Shown here: positions 48,766 to 58,033 of the stretch, piece after piece | Layout: the number at the start of each line of letters is the position of its first letter | How positions within the stretch are numbered: the stretch's first letter is position 1 | Assembly (NCBI RefSeq): GCF_002901825.1 | Contig: NZ_PPQD01000030.1 | Coordinates: forward strand, 2,341-66,340 | From: Mammaliicoccus sciuri | GTDB lineage: Bacteria; Bacillota; Bacilli; Staphylococcales; Staphylococcaceae | DNA length: 64,000 bases | Direction of reading: 5' to 3' | The notes under the pieces: model-generated | Seen by the model: the letters and a program-made list of their open reading frames with translations, nothing else | Told to the model about the DNA's origin: nothing | The model's database searches: none | Translations under genes and position numbers: made by a program

Positions 48766-50181
48766 ATGTTAGAATTACCAAAAACTTTTGTACTAGGCGC
48801 TGCAACAGCAGCATATCAAGTCGAAGGATCAAGCAAAGTAGATGGAAAGGGACGTGTGCTTTGGGATGAATTTTTAGAAAAACAAGGAAGATTCAGGCCA
48901 GATCCAGCAAGTGATTTTTATAATCGATATGAAGAAGATATTAAATTAGCTTCAGAACATGGTATTAAAGCGTTAAGAATTTCTATTGCTTGGTCTCGCA
49001 TATTTCCAAAAGGGTATGGGGATGTTAATCAAAAAGGGGTAGAATATTATAAAAATGTATTTGCGACATGTCGTAAATATAATATCGAACCATATGTGAC
49101 TTTACATCATTTTGATACGCCTGAAGAACTATTCAAACAAGGGGATTGGTTATGTAAGGAAAACATCACGCATTTTGTGAACTATGCAGCATTTTGCTTT
49201 GAGACATTTAAAGATGATGTTCAATATTGGATGACAATTAATGAACCTATCGCATATACTTTAGGTCAATATGTAACAGGCGCGTTTCCACCTGGTGAAC
49301 AATATCAAGTCGTCAAATGTCTCCAAGCTCAACATAATCTTATTGTTGCGCATAGTAAAGTAGTTAAACTATATAAAGAGAAAGGTTATAACGGAGAAAT
49401 CGGTATTATACATGCTTTAACTCAAATATATCCAATTAATCAACAACCTAAAAATGTAAAAGCTGCTAAAATACAGGATACATTTATAAATGGACTTTTA
49501 TTAGATGGTACATTTTTAGGAGAATATTCTAGTGAGAAAATGGAGGTCATTCATCATCTACTCAATATATATGATGGTTCATTAGATCTGACGGAAGAGG
49601 AAATGACAATCATTAAAGAAGCTAGTCAATTACAAGATTTCTTAGGTATCAATTATTATCAAAGTAATTGGGTTAAATCAAATGAAGCGGATAGCTTAAT
49701 ACATCATAATGGTACTGGGGATAAAGGTAGTTCGATTTTTAGACTTAAACAAATAGCTGAGATTGTTAAAAACCATGACGTTCCAACGACTGACTGGGAT
49801 TGGTATATATATCCTAAAGGTTTATATGATATGATTATGCGCATTAAAGAAGACTATCCAAATTATAAAAAGCTTCTGATCACTGAGAATGGACTAGGGT
49901 ATAAAGATCAATTTATAGATGAACAAACCATCATCGATGATCAACCACGTATAGACTATATAGCTGCTCATATAGAGAGCATTAGTGATGCGATTAAAGA
50001 TGGTGTAAATGTAGCAGGTTATTTTGTTTGGTCATTGCAAGATATGTTTAGTTGGTCTAATGGTTATAATAAGCGATATGGATTATTCTATATAGACTTT
50101 GAAACACAGAAAAGATATATCAAGAAAAGTGCATTATGGTATAAAGCACTATCTGAGTCAATAGAGAAAGAAACAGAATAA
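48766..50181 (+). CDS. lacG: 6-phospho-beta-galactosidase
   Basis: 471 aa, GH1. Acid/base Glu in MTINEPI (about 160), nucleophile in LLITENGLG (about 375). It splits lactose-6-phosphate into glucose and galactose-6-phosphate, which feeds the tagatose pathway of lacABCD. AAAGGAG upstream. Convergent with lacD. Confidence 0.96.
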   Translation: MLELPKTFVLGAATAAYQVEGSSKVDGKGRVLWDEFLEKQGRFRPDPASDFYNRYEEDIKLASEHGIKALRISIAWSRIFPKGYGDVNQKGVEYYKNVFATCRKYNIEPYVTLHHFDTPEELFKQGDWLCKENITHFVNYAAFCFETFKDDVQYWMTINEPIAYTLGQYVTGAFPPGEQYQVVKCLQAQHNLIVAHSKVVKLYKEKGYNGEIGIIHALTQIYPINQQPKNVKAAKIQDTFINGLLLDGTFLGEYSSEKMEVIHHLLNIYDGSLDLTEEEMTIIKEASQLQDFLGINYYQSNWVKSNEADSLIHHNGTGDKGSSIFRLKQIAEIVKNHDVPTTDWDWYIYPKGLYDMIMRIKEDYPNYKKLLITENGLGYKDQFIDEQTIIDDQPRIDYIAAHIESISDAIKDGVNVAGYFVWSLQDMFSWSNGYNKRYGLFYIDFETQKRYIKKSALWYKALSESIEKETE

Positions 50182-50189
50182 AAATCATA

Positions 50190-50228
50190 TTAAACCCCGC
50201 TTCTAGATTAAATAGAAGCGGGGTTTTT
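50190..50228. terminator. Bidirectional terminator between lacG and lacD
   Basis: AAACCCCGCTTCT and AGAAGCGGGGTTT arms, A/T runs on both sides. Confidence 0.93.
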
Positions 50229-50230
50229 AA

Positions 50231-51169
50231 TTAACTTATAGCTGTTGCATATTGTTCAATCATTTTATTTAAATTTTGTATATTGGTTATACCTTCATTA
50301 TTTAACCAAGCTTTGCATCCTTGTTCACCATCTTTAACATATGCTTGAGTAGCGCCTGCCCATGTTGCTCTTCCACATAATACACCGTTAAATTTAGATT
50401 CTGATTCATAAGCAAATTTTAACGTTTCTTGGAATAAAGTAGGTGATACGCCTGCACTTAAAAAGATAAATGGTAAATGCGTTGCGTCTGATTGTTCTTT
50501 AAAATACTGTTGAGCTTGTGCTTTAGTATATACTGGATGATCTCCAAATCCTTCTACAAAATTCATATTAACTGGAACTTCTACTTTTAATACATCTACT
50601 TTAAAACGGTCTTCTGAGAATAATTTCATTGCATCAATAACTTTATGAGGTTTAACTTTTGCGTATGCTTCGCTTAAATTATCATCATTTGTTGCGTCAT
50701 ATGACACGATTTCTAAGAAAAATGGAATATCCAATGCGACACACTCAGCACCGACTCTTTCTACAAAGGCTTCTTTTTGTGCGTTGATTTCTTGTGATTC
50801 ATCAATATCAAAATAAACGAGTAATTTAATGGCATCTGCACCTTGTTCTTTCAGTGCATGTACAGACCATGTATTTAATAAATCAGGTAATCGACCAGGT
50901 GTCGCTTTATCATAGCCAGTCTTTTCATAAGCTAAGATTAAACCGCAATTAGGATGTCTTTCTTTTGAAGCGGGTAATCCATACTCAGGATCTAATAATA
51001 TACTTGAAGAATATGCCGTTAATGTCTTAGATATTTGTACTTTAAAATCTTCTATCGTTTCTGATTCTACATTTTCACCAAGCATTTTCTTTAATGCACC
51101 GCGCTGATCAATAGCAAGTGCAGCAATTTGGCCTAAATCGTTTGTGAGTTTTGATAAATTTTTAACCAT
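50231..51169 (-). CDS. lacD: Tagatose-1,6-bisphosphate aldolase
   Basis: 312 aa. It cleaves tagatose-1,6-bisphosphate to dihydroxyacetone phosphate and glyceraldehyde-3-phosphate. N-terminal [36 protein letters not shown] (with Schiff-base Lys region) and [14 protein letters not shown] are family-typical. Slightly shorter than the usual about 325 aa. It starts directly after the lacC stop. Confidence 0.95.
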   Translation of the reverse strand: MVKNLSKLTNDLGQIAALAIDQRGALKKMLGENVESETIEDFKVQISKTLTAYSSSILLDPEYGLPASKERHPNCGLILAYEKTGYDKATPGRLPDLLNTWSVHALKEQGADAIKLLVYFDIDESQEINAQKEAFVERVGAECVALDIPFFLEIVSYDATNDDNLSEAYAKVKPHKVIDAMKLFSEDRFKVDVLKVEVPVNMNFVEGFGDHPVYTKAQAQQYFKEQSDATHLPFIFLSAGVSPTLFQETLKFAYESESKFNGVLCGRATWAGATQAYVKDGEQGCKAWLNNEGITNIQNLNKMIEQYATAIS

Positions 51170-52120
51170 TTAAAAACACTCCAATTGTTCAATTTTTATT
51201 TTTGCTAAATAATACTCAAAATTCTCTTTCGTTAAGAATCCAGTTTTCTGTTCTAAAGCATTAGCAATTCCAGCAGCCATTGCTGATTTAACAGCATAGT
51301 GAACATCTTGTTTATGTATGAGTCCATAACTAAATCCTGCTATAGAACTATCACCAGAACCAACTGCATTAACAGCTTTAATTTTAGGAATATTTACTTT
51401 ATAAATTTGATGCTGATATTTATATAGTGCACCATTAGAACCAAGTGAAATCATGACACATGGAATTTGGCTTAAAAGAGGGGATTTCAATGCGTTTATA
51501 ATCTCTTGGTGATTATCTTGATCTTTCACATTAAAAAGCTGAGCCAATTCTTCGATATTAGGTTTAATTAAATAAGGTAAGCTTTGACCTTCATGATTTA
51601 ATAAATCTTTTAAAGTATGACCATTAACGTCCAACAATACTTTCTTACCATGACTAACAGCGATATCGATAAGCGTCTAGTAAGCTTCAACATTCATGCC
51701 TGGTAAAGCACTACCTGATATCGCAATCATGTCATGCCCTTGAATGAGTTCAGTCACATGTTGAATCAATAATTGAATATCTTCTTGCGTAATTGAATCT
51801 CCCTGTTCAAGTAATTCTGTTTGATGCGCTCCATTTAAAATCGCTATACATTGTCTCGATTCAATATTTGTTTCATAAAAATCATGTTTAATATGATCTT
51901 GATCTAAATCACGTTTAATAAATTCACCAGTAGTACCGCCGATAATGCCAGTTGCTAAATGATCAATGCCTAAAATGTTTGCCACTCTCGTAACATTCAA
52001 TCCTTTGCCACCAGCCGTTTTAATAACATTTTTAACGCGATTCGTTTGATTCAATTCAAAATGATCTAGTTGATAGGCGATATCCACTGAAGTATTTAAT
52101 GTAATTGTTAATAATTTCAA
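51170..52120 (-). pseudogene. lacC: Tagatose-6-phosphate kinase interrupted by an in-frame TAG
   Basis: The frame from ATG 52120 to stop at 51170 would give 316 aa, the usual LacC length, but codon 148 is TAG (51679-51677), between NVEAY and TLIDIAVSHGKK. The halves lie in the same frame and together contain the PfkB-family substrate motif (TAGGKGLNVTRVA) and the ATP/anion-hole motif (NAVGSGDSSIAGF). The latter is on the downstream half, so the upstream 147-aa product lacks the catalytic Asp. A substitution such as TAT/TAC to TAG, or rare read-through, would explain it. Overlaps lacB at its 5' end. Confidence 0.88.
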
Positions 52121-52644
52121 TATTTCACCTCATCCACATATTCTCCTTTATTCCATTTATCAATATATTTGTTAAACTGATTGGCATCATATTGAACTTG
52201 GTCGTCTGTTAACAATTGATTCATGCGTTCTATTAATTGATCTGATTCCGATGTTTGGATATAACTTGCATTTATAAAAGTCTCAACGATATCTTTAATT
52301 AAATCTATGCCTGAAATCGTTCCGCCGACACCGATAATATTGCAATTATATTTTTCTTTCGCTAAACGAGCGCTTGTAATGTCACGTACGAGCGCAACTC
52401 TCGCATTAGGCACTTTATTTGCTGAAACACTAATACCTACACCTGTACCACAAAGTACAACACCTAAGTCAGCTTTTCCTTCTGTCACAGCTTTTGCGAC
52501 ATTTACACCATAAATAGGGTAGTGTGTTCTTTGATGATCATAAGTTCCAACATCTATCACTTCATGACCAATACTTTTAATAAAATCTGATACTTTGATT
52601 TTTTCATCCGTAACGATATGATCGCATCCAATAGCTATCTTCAT
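52117..52644 (-). CDS. lacB: Galactose-6-phosphate isomerase subunit LacB
   Basis: 175 aa, RpiB-fold. MKIAIGCDHIVTDEKI, YGVNVAKAVTEGKADLGVVLCGTGVGISV (substrate loop with Cys) are typical of LacB. Works as heteromer with LacA, converting galactose-6-P to tagatose-6-P. Overlaps lacC start by 4. Confidence 0.95.
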   Translation of the reverse strand: MKIAIGCDHIVTDEKIKVSDFIKSIGHEVIDVGTYDHQRTHYPIYGVNVAKAVTEGKADLGVVLCGTGVGISVSANKVPNARVALVRDITSARLAKEKYNCNIIGVGGTISGIDLIKDIVETFINASYIQTSESDQLIERMNQLLTDDQVQYDANQFNKYIDKWNKGEYVDEVKY

Positions 52645-52656
52645 TTAACTTCCTCC

Positions 52657-53088
52657 TTAACACAAACTATTTAACATATCTATTCTGATTTGATGGCGGC
52701 CAGCATCATAAGATGATTCACCAAATGCTTTAGCACAATTAACCGCTAGAGTAGGGCCAACAATTTCAGAAGCAAGGATCATAATTTTTGTATTGTTGTG
52801 ACGTGCTGTCATACAAGCAGAACGGTCATCTGAAACTGAAGCAGCAATTATATTTTTATGTTTGTTTGCAATAATGAATGGTGCAATACCATAATCATCA
52901 ATAATTATTGCCTTAGCATCTTCATTATTTTTAACTGCTTCTATAGTATTTACAGTTACAGCAAACACATCGTCTTCAAGTGTTTCATCATACAAATTGA
53001 TCCATTCAATGTTAGAATGAGATAGTTCTTGAATAATCTTGTCTTTTAAAGGGCTGGATTTACGAATACAATTAATAAAAACTTTCAT
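52657..53088 (-). CDS. lacA: Galactose-6-phosphate isomerase subunit LacA
   Basis: ATG 53088 preferred (AGGAGG 6 bases upstream) over ATG 53094, which lies against the Shine-Dalgarno. 143 aa. DDYGIAPFIIANKHKNIIAASVSDDRSACMTARHNN is split LacA family content; the LacB partner is encoded 12 bases downstream. Confidence 0.93.
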   Translation of the reverse strand: MKVFINCIRKSSPLKDKIIQELSHSNIEWINLYDETLEDDVFAVTVNTIEAVKNNEDAKAIIIDDYGIAPFIIANKHKNIIAASVSDDRSACMTARHNNTKIMILASEIVGPTLAVNCAKAFGESSYDAGRHQIRIDMLNSLC

Positions 53089-53131
53089 ATACATCCTCCT
53101 GTGTTTGTAATTGTTCGTCTTTGTTAATTAT

Positions 53132-53160
53132 AATATAAAATCAAACATACTTTCTGTCAA
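53132..53160 (-). promoter_or_regulatory. lacABCD promoter with putative LacR operator
   Basis: TTGACA (53160-53155), 17-bp spacer, TATATT (53137-53132) on the minus strand. TGTTTGATTTTATATT in the promoter (53147-53132) recurs as TGTTTGATTATATTGT (54019-54034) at the lacR promoter, making it a candidate shared operator. Confidence 0.7.
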
Positions 53161-53163
53161 TAA

Positions 53164-53208
53164 AAAAAGCAATATAAAATAGCGTTATGCTATTCTATAT
53201 TGCTTTTC
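53164..53208 (-). terminator. Terminator between lacR and lacA
   Basis: AAAAGCAATATA and CTATATTGCTTTT arms with inner AATAGC/GCTATT, T-run on the minus strand. It makes lacR a separate transcript from lacABCD. Confidence 0.88.
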
Positions 53209-53229
53209 TTTTAATATTCATTTTTATAA

Positions 53230-53976
53230 CTACTTAATCTTGTTTGGATATGTGTTTAATATTTCTTCACTTACATCATCATCTGATATAACAGCATCGA
53301 CATCGTTAATATTATAGAAGTTATATAATGCTTGAACACCAAATTTTGTGCTGTCTGCAGTGATATATTTAAGCTTTGCATTTTCTAAAATAATATGAAT
53401 GCCTTTGCCTTCTTCTTCATTAGCAGTTGTTAATTTCTGACCATATATACCGTTAACACCGACAAATGCTTTTGCTACATGAAAGTCTTCCATCATTTTG
53501 TTCGCAAAGTGTCCGATAAATGTACCCGTTTTAGATCTGAAACGACCACCTACGAGTAATACATCAATGTTTGATAAATCTTTATATTGTAAAAATATAT
53601 CAAGCGAATTCGTAAATATGCTTAAGTTCTTGTCTTTTATAAAATCAAATATGAGTTCATTTGTAGAACCTGAACCGATAAATATAATATCTTCATTATG
53701 AATGAGTTCGCCACACTTTTGAGCGATTTTCATTTTATTAGAGACATTAATGGTTTGCTTTTCTTTATGTGACTTTTCATTATATAAGTTATCTTCAATT
53801 AATTTAGCGCCACCATGAATTCTATTTAACAAACCATTGTTTTCTAGTTCTTGTAAATCTCTTCTTATTGTCATTTCAGCAACGTTCATCTTCTCTGAAA
53901 GGGAAGATACTTTCACAGACATATTATTTTTAAGTTCATCCATTATAAAACGGTGCCTATCAACTTTTAATTTCAC
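53230..53976 (-). CDS. lacR: DeoR-family lactose operon repressor
   Basis: 248 aa. N-terminal HTH (RFIMDELKNNMSVKVSSLSEK; MTIRRDLQELENNGLLNRIHGGA) and a sugar-phosphate sensing domain (FIGSGSTNELIF; VGVNGI). In S. aureus LacR represses lacABCDFEG and is relieved by tagatose-6-phosphate. GGAGGATCAC precedes GTG/ATG starts; the given start is ATG 53976. Confidence 0.93.
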   Translation of the reverse strand: MKLKVDRHRFIMDELKNNMSVKVSSLSEKMNVAEMTIRRDLQELENNGLLNRIHGGAKLIEDNLYNEKSHKEKQTINVSNKMKIAQKCGELIHNEDIIFIGSGSTNELIFDFIKDKNLSIFTNSLDIFLQYKDLSNIDVLLVGGRFRSKTGTFIGHFANKMMEDFHVAKAFVGVNGIYGQKLTTANEEEGKGIHIILENAKLKYITADSTKFGVQALYNFYNINDVDAVISDDDVSEEILNTYPNKIK

Positions 53977-54018
53977 TTGTGATCCTCCTATATATTAACT
54001 TTTTAATAAGTTCGAATT

Positions 54019-54034
54019 TGTTTGATTATATTGT
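54019..54034. promoter_or_regulatory. Putative LacR operator in the lacR promoter
   Basis: TGTTTGATTATATTGT overlaps the minus-strand -10 TATAAT (54030-54025). It resembles the motif in the lacA promoter and suggests autoregulation. Confidence 0.55.
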
Positions 54035-54110
54035 AACACAATTAATATTAAAATTAGAATAATATATAATACGGTAATTTAATAAGGCATGTTTATATTG
54101 GACAAGAAAA

Positions 54111-54148
54111 TGTAGAGACTGACACAATAAGATGTACCAGTCTCTACA
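54111..54148 (-). terminator. Terminator of pepF
   Basis: TGTAGAGACTG and CAGTCTCTACA arms followed by TTTTC on the minus strand. Confidence 0.85.
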
Positions 54149-54166
54149 TTAATAATAGAAAAGATA

Positions 54167-55963
54167 TTATTCAATTTCGTTTGTGAGTGATTCTAGCTCA
54201 TCGATTAAGTGACCGATATACGCGATTGTTTCTTTAAGTGGTTTATCTGTCGTAATATCAATGCCTGCCATTTGAGCAAGTTCAACAGGAGATTTAGAGC
54301 CACCAGCTTTTAAAACGTTTAACCAATCTTCAACAGCAGGTTGTCCTTCTTTTTCAATTCTTTGACTCATAGCAGTTCCTATCGTTAAACCTGCAGAATA
54401 CGTATAAGGATATAAGCCCATATAATAATGTGGTTGGCGCATCCATGTTAATTCTGCACCTTCTGTTATTTCAACTTCGTCTCCCCAGAAATCAGAAATA
54501 ACTTGTTTCTTAATACTATTTAAAAGTGGGGCAGTGAGTGCTTCACCTTTATCAACATGTTTATAAACTTCTCTTTGATATTTAGCTTCTAATAAATGTG
54601 TAACCATATTATGATAGTACGTTCTTGAAATAATTGAGCTAATAACCCAACGTTTAAATTTCGGATCATCTGATTTCTTCAATAAACTATTAGCCATTAA
54701 CATTTCATTCATTGTTGATGGTGCTTCTACAAAATACATAGAACAATCTGCTTGATATACATTTTGATGTGCATTTGCTAAATTAAAGTGTCCTGCATGA
54801 CCAAGTTCATGTGCTAATACAAATACTTCAGTCATCTTACTTGTCCATGAAATAAATATGAATGGGTTAACACCGTATGGGCTTGCGCAATAAGCACCTG
54901 TTTGTTTCCCTTTGTTTTGAGGGAAATCAATCCAACGTTTATCATAACTATCATTAACCATTTGCATATAATCTTCACCAAGCACACTCAATGCTTCTTT
55001 AATATATTCTTTAGAACCTTCAATTGATACATCTGGTTCATAAGTAGGGTCTAATGATATACGTAAATCTTCAAATTTCAATTTATCTAGATTATTTGTA
55101 CGCTTAAGTAATTGCGCATATCTTCTCATATGAGGTGCTAATTCTTCTGAAATAACATCAATTTGACGATCGTACATTTCTCTCGTTACATCTTGTGATT
55201 CTAATAAGAAATCAATAACAGAATCATAACCACGTAATTCAGATTCAATTTTTTCTTTTTGAACGTGAGCGTTGTATGTTGCTGCAGTTGTATTTTCATA
55301 ACGGCGTAGCGACTCACTAAATTTCTTGAATGCATTACGTCTAACTTCTGTATTAGACTCAACTTCGTAATCACCTTCAAATGATACATAATCTAAAGGT
55401 ATTTCTTCTCCATTCGCTTCAAAAGTACCAAACTCAATATCTAACATCTTCGTAATACCATATAATTCATATGGCGCACCAAAAGTAGGTGAGAAGGTTG
55501 CTAACGCTTTTTCTACTTCAGGATGTAATGTATGTTCTTTTTGACGTTTTAACAATGTTAAATATTTAGGATACTCAGATTGTTTAATTAAAGCATTGAA
55601 TGCTTCATCATCTAATTGCAAAATTTCTGACTCTACAAATGATAATAAACCAGCTACTTTTCCATATGTAGTAGAAAATTGTGCAGCTACTTTTTGACTT
55701 TGTTCATCTGTCGTATCAGTCGAATAAAGTAATTCTGCATATGTGCTTAAGTGAATAATACTTACGATAAGATCAGCTTGTTCACGTAAAGCAGATTCAA
55801 TCGTTGATATTTCATTTAACTGATTCACATATTTGTTATTAAATGCTGTAACGTTCTCAACTAATTCATTTAATGCACTAAAAAATGCATCATTGTCTTG
55901 ATACAAACTTGAAAGATCCCATGTTTCTTGAACAGGAACTTCACTTCTTAATAATTGTCCCAT
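54167..55963 (-). CDS. pepF: Oligoendopeptidase F
   Basis: ATG 55963 chosen; the TTG one codon upstream overlaps the weak site AGGGTGAT. 598 aa, M3 zinc metallopeptidase with HELGH in FVLAHELGHAGHF and the third-ligand Glu in MYFVEAPSTMNEM. Cytosolic; cleaves oligopeptides of about 7-17 residues. Monocistronic. Confidence 0.95.
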   Translation of the reverse strand: MGQLLRSEVPVQETWDLSSLYQDNDAFFSALNELVENVTAFNNKYVNQLNEISTIESALREQADLIVSIIHLSTYAELLYSTDTTDEQSQKVAAQFSTTYGKVAGLLSFVESEILQLDDEAFNALIKQSEYPKYLTLLKRQKEHTLHPEVEKALATFSPTFGAPYELYGITKMLDIEFGTFEANGEEIPLDYVSFEGDYEVESNTEVRRNAFKKFSESLRRYENTTAATYNAHVQKEKIESELRGYDSVIDFLLESQDVTREMYDRQIDVISEELAPHMRRYAQLLKRTNNLDKLKFEDLRISLDPTYEPDVSIEGSKEYIKEALSVLGEDYMQMVNDSYDKRWIDFPQNKGKQTGAYCASPYGVNPFIFISWTSKMTEVFVLAHELGHAGHFNLANAHQNVYQADCSMYFVEAPSTMNEMLMANSLLKKSDDPKFKRWVISSIISRTYYHNMVTHLLEAKYQREVYKHVDKGEALTAPLLNSIKKQVISDFWGDEVEITEGAELTWMRQPHYYMGLYPYTYSAGLTIGTAMSQRIEKEGQPAVEDWLNVLKAGGSKSPVELAQMAGIDITTDKPLKETIAYIGHLIDELESLTNEIE

Positions 55964-56236
55964 CAAATCACCCTTTTTTTAAAATTTACTTATTTATGTA
56001 CTTATGTACATATTATACATATAAACATCTTCTACGTCATATGATACAACGCACTATTCGAACAATTTATCTTGCTCATCATGGTCACATTTGTGCGCTT
56101 ATGTCCGTAAAATTTAAATAAAATTGCAAATGTACAATTAATTTTATATGAATAAATCAAATTTCTATCTATATTGTAATTAAACATAAATAAAAGGGGT
56201 ATAGACCAGTACAACTAGATAAAGGAGGCGTACATC

Positions 56237-56578
56237 TTGAACATTTTTGATTTCCCAAACTACTTATGGATTTCATTTGTCGTCGTTATTGTTTTTTCTG
56301 TATTATCATCATTAATACTTAAAAAACACGTCATCAGTGCAATTTTGACATTTGTCGTATTAGGTATGATCGCATTTATATTACCTAATTTTTATGATAT
56401 TACATACGAACCATTATTAGGCTATGCCGCATTTATGGCAATCGTAAGTTTATTTGTATGCTTATTAACATGGTACTTAATGAGAAAGAATCAAAAAAGA
56501 TTAGCTGAAAAACATAGTCAAGATGAAACAATAGAAGATGGACGTCAATTTAATGAATTAAAAAGACGTAATAAATAG
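56237..56578 (+). CDS. Small membrane protein (DUF2651-like)
   Basis: TTG start with AAAGGAGG 7 bases upstream. 113 aa. Three membrane helices (about 10-28, 33-52, 62-83) and a charged cytosolic tail (KNQKRLAEKHSQDETIEDG). The family assignment is tentative. No function. Confidence 0.7.
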   Translation: MNIFDFPNYLWISFVVVIVFSVLSSLILKKHVISAILTFVVLGMIAFILPNFYDITYEPLLGYAAFMAIVSLFVCLLTWYLMRKNQKRLAEKHSQDETIEDGRQFNELKRRNK

Positions 56579-56645
56579 GGAGCCGGACAGAAATCTAATT
56601 TAAATAAAAAGATTTCGTAGTCCCGCCCCGGCAAGGATGACTAGA
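56579..56645. repeat. Diverged copy of the GGGAGC/GTCCCGCCCC intergenic element
   Basis: GGGAGCCGGACAGAAAT and TAGTCCCGCCCCGGC match the element at 37706 with the same spacing. It is followed by a segment with AATTGAAAA(A) ... TTTTCAATT arms (56646-56691) that seems part of the same element. Confidence 0.7.
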
Positions 56646-56707
56646 ATTGAAAAAAGCTTGGTACAAGCGCATTTTCAATTCAGACACCTACTGCCAAGAT
56701 ACTAGAA

Positions 56708-56746
56708 GAGTCTGAGACATTACATTATGTCCCAGACTCGTTTTTT
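56708..56746 (+). terminator. Free-standing terminator hairpin
   Basis: GAGTCTGAGACA and TGTCCCAGACTC arms, then TTTTTT. It ends the transcript of the small membrane protein gene. Confidence 0.85.
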
Positions 56747-56760
56747 GATTGATTGGTCGG

Positions 56761-57280
56761 GCGTTGTGAACACTTCTGGCTAAACTTGTTTATAACGGGG
56801 CTCTTGTGAACACTTCTCGCCAAACTTGTTCGTAACGGGGGCGTTATTTACAAAACTCTGCTGAACTGTTACTAAGGATACCCATAGTTACAAAAGTCGG
56901 TCGAAGTGTTACTATGGACTGCTTTAGTTACAAAACTCGGTCGAAATGTTACTAAGGATACCCATAGTTACAAAACTTGGCTGAAGTGTTACTAAGGATA
57001 CCCATAGTATCAAAACTTGGCTGAAGTGTTACTAAGGATACCCATAGTTACAAAACTTGGACGAAGTGTTACTAAGGACCACTATAGTTACAAAACTTGG
57101 CTGAAGTGTTACTATGGATAGCCATATTTACAAAACTCAGCCGAAGTGTTACTAACACACTCGTTATTTGCACTTCTTATCAAAAATGCTAATAACGACA
57201 CCAGTATTTGCACTTCTTGCCAAACTTGCTAATAACGACACCAGTATTTGCACTTCTTATCAAAAATGCTAATAACGACT
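56761..57280. repeat. Array of thirteen 40-bp hairpin repeats in strict register (three stem families)
   Basis: Two units with GTGAACA/TGTTCGTAA stems (56761, 56801), eight with AGTTACA/TGTTACT stems (56841-57160), then three with TATTTGCA/TGCTAATAA stems (57161-57280). Every unit is 40 bases and the register never slips across family borders. It fills the gap between the membrane protein and GNAT genes. No ORF. Confidence 0.95.
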
Positions 57281-57317
57281 GAGATATTTCTATATATCCC
57301 AGTCGTCTTTTCTTTCT

Positions 57318-57896
57318 TTATTTAAAATATACAGGTGTCGTGATTGCATAGAGTGCTTCGTTAATAATACTTTGTTGATCTGCGCTTAAATCTGAGTTCT
57401 TTAATGTTCCTTCTCGCTCATATCCACATCTTTCAATAGTGTTAATGCTTCTTGTATTCTTAACATCTATGTATGCTTCTATTCTTACAAAGCCATGGTT
57501 TTCTATAACATGTTGTGTAATATATTGAATTGCTTCGGTTATATAACCTTTGCCTAAACCTGAATTGACTGCCCAATAGCCAATTTCACATGATGGTAAT
57601 CTTAAATCGATATCTTGAAGGACAACTGATCCTACAAATTGCATCGTATCTTTTTCAAAGATAAAATATCTAAAATATTCTTTGTTATACTGTGGGTCAG
57701 TTGATTTATTAAGAAAATCAGTCACTTTATATTCATCGAATTGATAATTGAAGAATGCTACCCAATCTTTCAATGTATTTACTGAGTTCAGCATTTCGTC
57801 CTTTATTGTCTCTTTATATGAAAAAACTTGTTCTCCAGCTAGTAGTATTAAACGAGATGTGTCTAATTTTAATTCAAGTTGTATCTCTTTATTCAT
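57318..57896 (-). CDS. GNAT acetyltransferase, RimJ/RimL-like
   Basis: 192 aa. LPSCEIGYWAVNSGLGKGYITEAI (acetyl-CoA loop QxxGxG/A-like region), RIEAYIDVKNTRSINTIERCGYEREGTLKNS are typical of RimL-type ribosomal/peptide N-acetyltransferases. Substrate unknown. Convergent with the 40-bp repeat array. Confidence 0.82.
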   Translation of the reverse strand: MNKEIQLELKLDTSRLILLAGEQVFSYKETIKDEMLNSVNTLKDWVAFFNYQFDEYKVTDFLNKSTDPQYNKEYFRYFIFEKDTMQFVGSVVLQDIDLRLPSCEIGYWAVNSGLGKGYITEAIQYITQHVIENHGFVRIEAYIDVKNTRSINTIERCGYEREGTLKNSDLSADQQSIINEALYAITTPVYFK

Positions 57897-57979
57897 TATA
57901 AAACTCCTGACTTACGTGATATTCTATATGTATTATAACATGTACGAAATTGACTTTATTTATTTTTTTGATTATATTG

Positions 57980-58010
57980 TTGACTCTAACGTAACGTAAG
58001 ACTTTATAGT
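57980..58010 (+). promoter_or_regulatory. MerR-type promoter with dyad operator
   Basis: TTGACT (57980-57985), 19-bp spacer, TATAGT (58005-58010). The spacer holds the dyad CTAACGTAACGTAAG. An over-long spacer with a central dyad is the hallmark of MerR-activated promoters, here autoregulatory for the gene that follows. Confidence 0.85.
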
Positions 58011-58033
58011 AGGGTTATGAGGAGGTTAAGTAA

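Noticed and set aside
51170-51637. A separate 155-aa kinase-like gene within lacC
   Set aside because: It is in the same frame as the upstream half, has no Shine-Dalgarno, and continues the LacC family sequence across the TAG, so it is the C-terminal half of an interrupted gene.
56761-57280. Plasmid-type iteron origin
   Set aside because: No replication initiator gene is near, and the units vary in stem sequence, unlike iterons that bind one Rep protein.
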